Assembly: GCA_041671045.1 (NCBI GenBank)
Contig: JBAZCF010000017.1
Span: 1-19,111 of the forward strand
DNA length: 19,111 nt
Source: Parachlamydiales bacterium
GTDB taxonomy: Bacteria; Chlamydiota; Chlamydiia; Chlamydiales; JABDDJ01
Direction of reading: 5' to 3'
In this document: piece by piece, positions 12,290 through 19,111 of the stretch
How the letters are laid out: each line of letters begins with the position of its first letter
Numbering within the stretch: the stretch's first letter is position 1
The notes under the pieces: model-generated
Told to the model about the DNA's origin: nothing
The model's database searches: none
What the model saw: the letters and a program-made list of their open reading frames with translations, nothing else
Translations under genes and position numbers: made by a program

Positions 12290-13807
12290 GGTCGTGCTCG
12301 CAAGTGTTGGAGGCAGCTTTTGACCTCGGCGTTGATCTATTGGTGAGGCGGTACGAGGCAGCCCCGCAGCAACATCCCGAAATGCCATCAATGCCGCCTC
12401 AAGATGGTCAATGATCTCTTGCTGTAAGACGTCCGGCGGCGGCAGGTCATCCAAATTTTCGAGGCTGTCGTCTTTTAGCCAGAAGATATCAAGACTGGCC
12501 TTATCTCGTGCCATCAGGTCTTCGTAACTGAAGTACTTGAAGCGTTCTGTCTCGGTCCGCTCGTGCCGGTTGTCGGGGTTGTAGCGGAACACGAAGTCTT
12601 TCAAGTCATCCAGTTTCAGCGTCCGCGTCTTCAGCGTGAAATGCTTATTGGTGCGCAGGTCGTAGAACCAGACGCCCTTGGTGTGACTCTGGCCGTCCTT
12701 GGGTTTGGCATCGAAGAACAGCACATTCGCCTTCACGCCCTGTGCGTAAAAAATCCCCGTGGGCAGGCGCAGCACGGTATGCACGTCGCAGTTTTCCAGC
12801 AGCTTGCGGCGGATTTTTTCGCCTGCGCCACCTTCAAAGAGCACATTGTCCGGCAACACCACGGCGGCTTTGCCATCCGACTTCAACATGCTGACGATGT
12901 GCTGTAAGAAGTTGAGCTGTTTGTTCGACGTGGTTTCCCAGAAGTCCTGCCGTTCGTAGGTCAGTGCATCCTTGTCCTCCTCACCTTCCTCGTTAGTAAA
13001 GGTCATGCTGCTTTTCTTGCCGAACGGCGGATTGGCTAGAACGTAATCCACCTTTCGCTTGGGCTCGGCAATCAGTGCATCCGAACGCTCCACCAAGGGT
13101 TCGCCATCCAGTTCGCCGATGCTGTGCAAGAACAGGTTCATTAAGCACATGCGGCGGGTGTTGGGCACGATCTCATTGCCGTGAAAGGTCTTGTCGCGAA
13201 GAAACTCTTTCTGTGCCTTGTTAAGTTTTGCACCGGGTCGCGTAAGCCAGTTGTAGGCCCCAAGAAAAAAACCTCCGGTGCCGCAAGCTGGATCGGCAAT
13301 TGACTTCATGGGCTCCGGCCGCACGCAGGCCACCATCGCTTCAATCAGCGCACGCGGGGTGAAATACTGTCCGGCGCCGCTTTTGGTGTCTTCCGCATTC
13401 TTTTGCAGGAGTCCTTCATACAGGTCGCCCTTGGTGTCGGCATCGAGGCTGATCCAGTTTTCGGCGTCGATCAATTGCACCAAGCGCGAGAGCTTGGCAG
13501 GGTCTTGAATCTTGTTCTGCGCCTTGAAGAAGATCGCACCCAACATGCCGGGCTCTTGCCCCAGTTTGTGCAATACCGCCAGATAGTGCGATTCCAAAGG
13601 CTCGCCCACTTTCGGCGTCAGGCTGGCCCAGTCATAACCCTTGGGGATATGGGTGTCACGGTTATAGGGTTCTTGCGCATACTCGTGCGCCAGCTTCAAA
13701 AACAGCAGATAGGTTAGCTGCTCAAGGTAATCGCCATAGCCCACGCCGTCGTCGCGGAGAGTGTGGCAGAAGTTCCAGACCTTCTGGACCAAAGTACTTG
13801 TATTCAT
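12263..13807 (-). CDS. hsdM: Type I restriction-modification DNA methyltransferase, M subunit
   Basis: 514 residues. The N-terminal HsdM helical domain (1-135) is followed by an N6-adenine methyltransferase domain with the SAM motif DPACGTGG at 172-179 and catalytic NPPF at 259-262, so it should be active. With the S subunit it methylates adenine in a bipartite target and protects the host. It begins one base after the stop of the HNH gene and is the last gene of a five-gene operon, an uncommon place for hsdM. After LEAALMAFRDVAAG the usual C-terminal end gives way to about 33 residues that look unrelated to the family and lead into the repeat beside the integrase, so the 3' end may have been replaced. 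Confidence 0.93.
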   Translation of the reverse strand: MNTSTLVQKVWNFCHTLRDDGVGYGDYLEQLTYLLFLKLAHEYAQEPYNRDTHIPKGYDWASLTPKVGEPLESHYLAVLHKLGQEPGMLGAIFFKAQNKIQDPAKLSRLVQLIDAENWISLDADTKGDLYEGLLQKNAEDTKSGAGQYFTPRALIEAMVACVRPEPMKSIADPACGTGGFFLGAYNWLTRPGAKLNKAQKEFLRDKTFHGNEIVPNTRRMCLMNLFLHSIGELDGEPLVERSDALIAEPKRKVDYVLANPPFGKKSSMTFTNEEGEEDKDALTYERQDFWETTSNKQLNFLQHIVSMLKSDGKAAVVLPDNVLFEGGAGEKIRRKLLENCDVHTVLRLPTGIFYAQGVKANVLFFDAKPKDGQSHTKGVWFYDLRTNKHFTLKTRTLKLDDLKDFVFRYNPDNRHERTETERFKYFSYEDLMARDKASLDIFWLKDDSLENLDDLPPPDVLQQEIIDHLEAALMAFRDVAAGLPRTASPIDQRRGQKLPPTLASTTGASKLVRG

Positions 13808-13808
13808 A

Positions 13809-14621
13809 TCAGGCCTCTAACAATTCTTGTATCCATGGGTGATCTTCACTGCGCTGTCCACGCAGGAGAAAATGCATATCACCACTGAAGGGCGCATCAC
13901 GATCAATAGCACGCCGCAGTCGGGCAGCAACAGTTTTAAAGTCCTGTTCACGGGCCGTGTCTTGGGTGGCCTGCTCAAACAATCGCTTGCCCTCATCAAC
14001 ATCAGACATTAGTTGAACAGCAGCTGTATGGCGCCTTTTGCAGGTTGGCTCATAGTGCAGATGGAAAACCTCAATGGAGATTTCTGCTCGCTGCTTGGCG
14101 ACAGGATCATTACTGGTCGTGCAAGGTTGCCCGTTCTCCTGCTGGCAACCCAAGAGGCGCCAGTCGGCCAGCTCGCAAGGGTCTAAGAGCATGGGGCGCT
14201 CCTGGGTTACCGGACCCGCCACGTAAACACGATTAGCCTCGTTGACCAGTGGGAATCTATCGGCCTTTCCACCAACAGTGCCAGCCTCCACGTCCTTACG
14301 GCGGCTGTTGCAGTAGGTGCAGGCGTAACGAAAATTGGTCGGATCGAATGCTAGCCAACGATAACCGGAGTGCGGGCTGGCAGCGTCGCTCACGCGGCCC
14401 TTGGGTCGAAAATGATCTACCGCGTTATCTGAACGGTCGACGTGCGTTTCGCAATACCAGCATTTGTCATGCAGAAGATCTGCCAGACCATTTTTCAACT
14501 CGCGCCAAACAGTGGAGTGGTCATTGGGGTCTGCGCCACCAGCAACAGCCAGCGCAGCAACTTGAGCCCGCTGGAGCCAACCTGCTGGCTGAACCAGCTT
14601 AGAACGATCCACATACCTCAA
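13809..14621 (-). CDS. ptuB: Septu PtuB-like HNH endonuclease
   Basis: 270 residues. A zinc-bound HNH nuclease core is plain: C54-W-Y-C57, the catalytic D69-H70 in NAVDHFRPKG, and C101-x-x-C104-N105 in YACTYCNSRRKD. This is the TIGR02646-type HNH protein of Septu (PtuB) and of the retron Ec78/Eco7 effector. In Septu it is the DNA-cutting effector controlled by the PtuA ATPase. It overlaps ptuA by 4 bp (ATGA) and lies one base ahead of hsdM, so it is built into the type I operon. No reverse transcriptase is present nearby, arguing against a retron. Confidence 0.82.
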   Translation of the reverse strand: MRYVDRSKLVQPAGWLQRAQVAALAVAGGADPNDHSTVWRELKNGLADLLHDKCWYCETHVDRSDNAVDHFRPKGRVSDAASPHSGYRWLAFDPTNFRYACTYCNSRRKDVEAGTVGGKADRFPLVNEANRVYVAGPVTQERPMLLDPCELADWRLLGCQQENGQPCTTSNDPVAKQRAEISIEVFHLHYEPTCKRRHTAAVQLMSDVDEGKRLFEQATQDTAREQDFKTVAARLRRAIDRDAPFSGDMHFLLRGQRSEDHPWIQELLEA

Positions 14622-16357
14622 GGCGAAACCTCTCCGCTGCTGCCAGGCTCATTCGCAAGCAGCTCGGCGATCAGACGTTTGGCGAGGGATTCGCGCTCCA
14701 CGCGAGGCATTTGCACAACCTTCTCTGCAAGCTGTTGTGGGCTATCAACTTCAAAGCGCTCTACCAGCAACGCATTTCTCAGGCGCAGATAGCGAGAGTA
14801 CTCATCGTCCGGATGAAAAAAGCGGAAACCGAGCCTGTCCAGCTTTACGTTGATTTTGTCTAGTTCGCGCTGCTCGTCCTTGCTTAACACTTCCTTAGAA
14901 GCAAACGCTCTCTGTGCCTCCAGAAGGAGCTGGGTCGGCTGGTCAAGTGACGAGGCAATACCAAACATGTCACTGGTAACAATCGCGGCATAGCCCATGC
15001 CCTGTGGTGCAGTCTCTGGATAGCACGCGACGATTCGTCGGCGTTCATCGTCTTTGGTCAAACGTAGAATTTGCACCTGCTCGCGATCCAGCTCCGCGAC
15101 AGCAAGCGGATTGTGCGTCGTCAAAACAATGTGGCTCGTTTCATCCTGCTGTATTCCACTTGAGATGAATTTCTTCAGGTACGTGATGTAATCCACGCAC
15201 CAGCGCGGATTCAAGTGCGTGTCCGGCTCATCCAAGAGGAACAGGCTTTCGTCTTCGGCGGTAAAGCGCAATAGGCCCAGCACTGTCAGCAACTGCTGTT
15301 CACCTTCGCTCAGCTCGCGGAAGGTCACACTGCCGTCGTTCTTTTTGAGGCGCACGCGGATGCGCACCTCTTCTATCAGCTCTGAGACATAGGTGCTCTC
15401 CAAATCCCGAAAGAACTTTGCTGGTGCTTGATTGCCCACCAAGCGCCGCAACGCGGCAATGTCCTTCACGTAGAGATACTTGAAACGCAGGGTTTCCTTG
15501 TTCCAGATTGACGTGGACACGCGACGGCTGATGTCAACGGGCGCCAAAGCAATGTCATACAACCGAGCAAGGAAGTCGCGTACCACGCCCCGTGCATTCC
15601 AGAAGCGCGGGTCTCCATCGATGGCTTTTGATTTCCATGGTGGTTGTCGCAACACGAAGAGTACCGATTCAATACCTTCATCTGGATCAAGGCCGAGGTG
15701 GTCGTCGAGAAATGCCCGCACCACGTCGGACTGTTGAATCAAAAAGGCCAACAATACGAACTGACTGTGCACGGGCATCGCGTAGAACAGGCGCTTTAGC
15801 CCCGGGTCTTCGCCATTGCGCAGTTTGCTGTCGTAGCCTTCCAGGTAGGGGCGGAACACCTCGTGCATGCGCGGGCTTTCACCCGAGTAATAGCTGAACA
15901 CGTAACTCGGCAAATAACCGGTATCCGCGTTCAAGAAGGCAGTGAGTTTGATCGGCTCACCCAGAGGCGACTTGTCAGCATCGTCCCCGAAATCGGCTAC
16001 GCTATGAATCAAGTCGTTTTGCTTGATCTGCTTGGCGTCAGCGACACGGATGAGAAATGGATTCTTTTCTCGGTCCGGGTCGGCATCGATGTGAATGTGA
16101 CGAAGGTTCTCGCCCGCGCCCATGCGGTAAGCCAATTGGAAAGCAAAGGCGGGTGTGCGTTTCTTGCCGATCAGATCGCGAAAGATGATAGCCAGCGCTT
16201 CCAGCACGTTGGATTTACCGGTGCCATTCCAGCCAATCACCACCGTCACCCAATGATCCTGATCGAAGTCGATAGTGACGTTCTTCAGATTCTTGAACTG
16301 GTGCGTCGGACTATCTTTGACGCTGCCGATGGTTAGCTTGTCCAGGCGCATGGTCAA
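14618..16357 (-). CDS. ptuA: Septu PtuA-like ABC-type ATPase
   Basis: 579 residues, with an ABC/SMC-like ATPase of the AAA_21 type. Walker A GWNGTGKS is at 42-49, an ABC signature-like LSEGEQQ at 349-355, Walker B LFLLDEPD at 372-379 and the switch His at 415 in VLTTHNPL. All catalytic parts are intact. The C-terminal 130 residues are helical and may hold the partner. In Septu, PtuA oligomers keep PtuB in check and release it when ATP falls or a phage signal arrives. It overlaps hsdS by 4 bp upstream and ptuB by 4 bp downstream. Another OLD-like ATPase role is possible, but the HNH partner favours Septu. Confidence 0.82.
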   Translation of the reverse strand: MTMRLDKLTIGSVKDSPTHQFKNLKNVTIDFDQDHWVTVVIGWNGTGKSNVLEALAIIFRDLIGKKRTPAFAFQLAYRMGAGENLRHIHIDADPDREKNPFLIRVADAKQIKQNDLIHSVADFGDDADKSPLGEPIKLTAFLNADTGYLPSYVFSYYSGESPRMHEVFRPYLEGYDSKLRNGEDPGLKRLFYAMPVHSQFVLLAFLIQQSDVVRAFLDDHLGLDPDEGIESVLFVLRQPPWKSKAIDGDPRFWNARGVVRDFLARLYDIALAPVDISRRVSTSIWNKETLRFKYLYVKDIAALRRLVGNQAPAKFFRDLESTYVSELIEEVRIRVRLKKNDGSVTFRELSEGEQQLLTVLGLLRFTAEDESLFLLDEPDTHLNPRWCVDYITYLKKFISSGIQQDETSHIVLTTHNPLAVAELDREQVQILRLTKDDERRRIVACYPETAPQGMGYAAIVTSDMFGIASSLDQPTQLLLEAQRAFASKEVLSKDEQRELDKINVKLDRLGFRFFHPDDEYSRYLRLRNALLVERFEVDSPQQLAEKVVQMPRVERESLAKRLIAELLANEPGSSGEVSP

Positions 16358-18147
16358 GCCGCCAACAGCTTCAGCCGGTCATGTAGCTTGCGGCCTTGGG
16401 TATCCGTGACGGGTTCTACGGCTAAACGGCCAGCCTTATCCAATGCCCGCAATTCGGCATAGAGCGCTTCGAGCTGCTCGGTCTGTGCGCCATCAGCCAC
16501 ACCACAGCGGCGGAATGCCTCTTGGGCGGGCAGCCAATCGCCCGCCTCGGCGAGCACGTCCATCAGTTTGCTCACCATAGCGGCGATCTCCTTTTGTTGT
16601 TTGGCCTTGCGTACCTTCGGCTGCTTGTCACGTTCATCCCGGTCAGCGCGAATACGTTCCAGCAACACGCTGGCCGGTTCGTCGTTGGTATCTTGCGGCA
16701 CTAACTGACCAGAAAAAGCGGCTCTGAGAATGTTTTTGCGTTGTGCGGCGGATTGCTTGAGGGATGTTTCAACGTTTTTTAGCTGCTCCACAATTTCGCT
16801 CGTTTGGGCATGAAGTGACGAAACTATTACCTTCTGCTCGTCGAACGGTGGAAGCGGTATTGCAAGAGCAGCTAGCTTTGACCCATTGACATTTGCTTGC
16901 CCAACTTGCTGAACCACTACCGATTTAATCCAGTGTTTGCCGTACGCCGAATTGATGAACGTTGATGCAAGCTCCGGGATATAGCTCTCACAGAACCGCA
17001 CGCTAATCAAATAGGAGGCGAATGAGCATGGCGACAATTGCGAGCGATACACCGCCGTCTTGCCGACCAACTCAGGGCTGTTTGTCCGATTGAATAGCAG
17101 ATCGCCATCTTGCAGATACAGGCCAGGAAATTCATCGTGATCGGCAGGTAGATACTTCAAGTTTGAAAAATCTAGATCGCCATCTTGAATATTGCCCATT
17201 CGCAAAATCGGAACACCAGTAGAGTCCTCATTGGTCTTTGACGATGACCCGTATTTCTGCTCGGCAGTAAGTTGGTCAACGCTCGCCCAGACCCACCCAT
17301 CCGGCAGATTTGGCAAATCGCTGGTATCGGGCTGCACCGGCTCGGGATATTTCTCCTGCCAGTCTCTAGGCTGGGGTTTGCCTTGCTCTGCGAACTTGGC
17401 GCGTTGCTTGGCTTCCCAGCGGGCGCGGCGTTCGGTGAGGATGCGTTGCAGCAACTGCGAGCCGGTTTCCAGCGCCGTATCGCCAGCACCGACTTTTCGG
17501 GACGCACGCCACTCGGCAGTCAGCGCACCTTCCACGGCGGCTTTCAACAGCGATTGCCGGTATTGCCCCAGCTTTTTCTGCGCGGCCTTGAGTTCGGCCA
17601 CCCCGGCATCGAGGTCGGAGAGCAATTCTTCGAGTTTTTCGACTATCCGTGTCTGCTCGGGACGAGGAGGCAACGGTAGTTCAATTTCGCCAATGGTCTT
17701 TGAGGAAAGATGTTTTACTGTGATCGCAGATGTATTGGCGTTGATCGCCGCAAGATAACCGGGCAATAAGTGGCCCAGGAATGCTTTGGAGTAAAAGTTT
17801 TCATCCGGCGTGATTTTGCAAACACGCTGGTTCAATAAAGCTGGAACGGCTCCCCAATAGGCTGAATTGAAGTCGCCGTCCATGCCAACAACAAGTTCCC
17901 CTTGCCTGACAACATAGGCGTTGTCGTAAGTGCCTCGGAAGTAGGTTGATGTCGTCCCGGTAAGCACATCTCGAATTCGGATTAGAGGATGCCCTTCCGT
18001 GATGCTGAACATAGCTGAATCAAAGGGGGCGCCGTTCAAGATCGTAGCAACCTCGATAAGCTGAACTCTTTCCCATGACGAATGCTTTGTGAGAAGCCCT
18101 GTTTTATCGTTGTCGATAACTTCTCTTACGGTCGTAGTGAACGCCAT
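16354..18147 (-). CDS. hsdS: Type I restriction-modification specificity subunit
   Basis: 597 residues with two target-recognition domains, at about 25-160 and 284-433. Each ends in the usual E-I-x-L-P-L-P-P or A-I-P-L-P-P motif followed by E-Q and a coiled-coil spacer (161-215 and 434-480, with RQSLLKAAVEGAL and RKNILRAAFSGQL). These read the two half-sites of the target. A C-terminal extension (about 490-597, a helical winged-helix-like tail) is seen in some longer HsdS proteins. It overlaps the hsdR stop by one base and ptuA by 4 bp. The DNA target cannot be predicted from sequence alone. Confidence 0.92.
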   Translation of the reverse strand: MAFTTTVREVIDNDKTGLLTKHSSWERVQLIEVATILNGAPFDSAMFSITEGHPLIRIRDVLTGTTSTYFRGTYDNAYVVRQGELVVGMDGDFNSAYWGAVPALLNQRVCKITPDENFYSKAFLGHLLPGYLAAINANTSAITVKHLSSKTIGEIELPLPPRPEQTRIVEKLEELLSDLDAGVAELKAAQKKLGQYRQSLLKAAVEGALTAEWRASRKVGAGDTALETGSQLLQRILTERRARWEAKQRAKFAEQGKPQPRDWQEKYPEPVQPDTSDLPNLPDGWVWASVDQLTAEQKYGSSSKTNEDSTGVPILRMGNIQDGDLDFSNLKYLPADHDEFPGLYLQDGDLLFNRTNSPELVGKTAVYRSQLSPCSFASYLISVRFCESYIPELASTFINSAYGKHWIKSVVVQQVGQANVNGSKLAALAIPLPPFDEQKVIVSSLHAQTSEIVEQLKNVETSLKQSAAQRKNILRAAFSGQLVPQDTNDEPASVLLERIRADRDERDKQPKVRKAKQQKEIAAMVSKLMDVLAEAGDWLPAQEAFRRCGVADGAQTEQLEALYAELRALDKAGRLAVEPVTDTQGRKLHDRLKLLAA

Positions 18148-18986
18148 TACGCAACCAACTCCTCATTCATTTCGTTCATCAGTCCGTCGAGCTGATTACC
18201 AAACAGCGCCCAGACTTTCTGCAAGCCGCCTTTGCCCGCCAGTTCCGCATAATCAAAATCGTCGCGGCTGATGCTGCAACTGCTGGCGATGTGGTCTTTC
18301 ATCAGCCGCAGCCATTCGGTTTGCTCTGGCGTAAAAGCTGTGGCGCGTTGGGCATTGTGGCGAAAGATCCATTCCTGAAAGCGCTTATCGACTTGCTCAC
18401 TGAAGGGTTTGAGTTCGGCTTCTAGCCCCAGCGCAAAACGCACCAGTGACACCAGATCGGTGAGCTGGCGTTTGCTGTCTGTGCCTTTCACCTGACCGGC
18501 TTGTACGCGGGCATAGGCGCTCCACAGTCGCTCAGTGGTCAGCATCAGCGGCGGGCGGCTGAGCGCTTCATGCAGCTCTTCGATTATGGCGAAGGTGAGC
18601 TGGCGGCGCTGGTAGGGCTGCTGGTAGAAGAAGCTCAGCGCGGCAATTTCGTCCTTGTGCTGGGCGATGTAAGTTGCGAAGCTGCCGATCACCCTCTTGG
18701 CCTGCGTTTCCGCTTGCTCGCTGAAACCTGAAAAAGTGACTTGATCGAGGTTGATATGGTCGATCAGTTGCTCGCGTTCGCGGCGGGCGGCTTCGATTTC
18801 GTCGCGCAGGGCCGGTTGATCGAAGGGGGCGCAGGCGGCAGCGACACGTTCAGCGCGGGCAGCTTCGATTTCTTCGGGCAACAAGGTTTCTTCGCTGCGT
18901 GTGATGCCCTTTGCCTGTGCGGTCGCTAGTGCGGCGGCAACGATGGCGTCGGGGTTGAGCGCGGCAACCAGATCTTTGCCCAGTGG
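18147..18986 (-). pseudogene. hsdR: Type I restriction endonuclease R subunit, C-terminal remnant cut by IS256
   Basis: About 279 codons of the C-terminal helical region of HsdR, reading openly from 18986 (PLGKDLVAALNPDAI...) to TAA at 18149-18147. A TTG at 18884 is the first start codon I found in this part. The nuclease and the DEAD-box translocase domains, which lie in the N-terminal two thirds, are missing because an IS256-family element begins at 18987. Unless the rest lies beyond the element and reads through, restriction is lost, and the operon promoter upstream of hsdR is also separated from hsdS-ptuA-ptuB-hsdM. A one-base overlap joins it to hsdS. Confidence 0.85.
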
Positions 18987-19111
18987 GGGTGTCCTAAAGT
19001 TTGTGTAAACGGTCCCAAGGCAGGAAACTGCCGCCCTTCAAAGAGGACCGAAGATGACCGTACCGAAAGCTGTACCTGCTGACCTGATAGACGAGTTGCT
19101 GGCGAACTACA
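18987..19111 (+). mobile_element. IS256-family element, 5' terminal fragment
   Basis: A terminal repeat at 18987-19012 (starts GGGTGTCC, ends TTTGTGTAAACGG) matches the inverted repeat at 74-99 with three mismatches. It is followed by a short leader and the start of the transposase. The rest of the element is outside the window. The insertion splits hsdR. Bases on the two outer flanks inside this window (CCCAGTGG at 18979-18986, TCGTAGGC at 100-107) do not match, so the two ends do not share a target duplication. Confidence 0.88.
19054..19111 (+). CDS. IS256-family (mutator type) transposase, N-terminus (partial)
   Basis: Nineteen codons are visible, MTVPKAVPADLIDELLANY, before the window ends. 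AGAGGA lies 6 nt before the ATG. The short lead-in from the terminal repeat and the D-L-x-D-E-L-L opening are usual for IS256-family transposases. Confidence 0.75.
   Translation, partial: MTVPKAVPADLIDELLANY

Noticed and set aside
11179..12290. tRNA gene as integration target of the tyrosine recombinase
   Set aside because: I searched around the integrase for a CCA-end cloverleaf and a T-loop GTTCGA-type motif and saw none; the neighbour is hsdM.
13809..16357. Retron of the Ec78/Eco7 type, which also uses PtuA/PtuB effectors
   Set aside because: No reverse transcriptase frame is present; the pair is flanked directly by hsdS and hsdM.
1..19111. Composite transposon made by the two flanking IS256 copies
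   Set aside because: Bases next to the inner IS ends are not informative as duplications and the outer flanks are outside the window; hsdR and the Beta gene are each cut at a different IS end, so a unit transposition is not supported.
1..19111. CRISPR array or long tandem repeats
   Set aside because: No regularly spaced repeats were seen; only short inverted and direct repeats at the places listed.

Overview
The window looks like a defence- and mobility-rich accessory region of a proteobacterium, more likely beta- or gammaproteobacterial. The grounds are a clear IHF-beta homologue, Shine-Dalgarno-led genes with many 1-11 bp overlaps, and the style of the IS256-family element and type I restriction genes; no 16S or housekeeping gene fixes the taxon. 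Base composition is patchy by eye: AT-richer at about 100-2860 and 3780-8700, GC-richer at 2910-3775 and from about 8720 on, as expected for stacked insertions.

Both edges lie inside IS256-family copies in the same orientation. The 3' end of a copy occupies 1-99 and the 5' end of a copy begins at 18987 and runs off the window. Each interrupts a gene: the left one overwrites the 3' end of a Beta-protein-family gene, the right one cuts off the N-terminal part of hsdR. The flanks do not share a target duplication.

Layout. (1) 62-2703, minus strand: a three-gene operon of HigB-like toxin, HigA-type HTH fused to an ImmA/IrrE-like HEXXH domain, and a Beta-family protein, driven from a promoter bracketed by two TCCCA-N3-TGGGA operators. 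(2) 2912-3775, plus: a ribbon-helix-helix/PIN toxin-antitoxin pair. (3) 4021-7158, plus: DUF4031, a thymidylate-synthase-like enzyme with Asp in place of the dUMP-selecting Asn, a protein with uracil-DNA-glycosylase-like motifs, and a protein I place in the clade 3 alpha-glutamyl/putrescinyl-thymine pyrophosphorylase family; the last three are translationally coupled. This is the most unusual cassette and suggests pyrimidine nucleotide or base modification. (4) 7163-8582, minus and convergent with it: a second HigB-like toxin plus HTH-ImmA protein. (5) 8766-9371, plus: a DUF1643 protein. (6) 9560-12232: a mobile-element module with a small HTH regulator and IHF-beta on minus, and on plus a structured leader or small RNA, two small conserved-type proteins and a tyrosine recombinase. 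(7) 12263-18986, minus: hsdR(truncated)-hsdS-ptuA-ptuB-hsdM, a type I restriction-modification operon with a Septu-like ATPase/HNH pair inserted between S and M.

The recurring theme is addiction/defence modules (two HTH-ImmA systems, one PIN system, Septu-like, type I R-M) packed around an integrase, with one uncharacterised nucleotide-modification cassette in the middle. No tRNA, rRNA or CRISPR array was seen.
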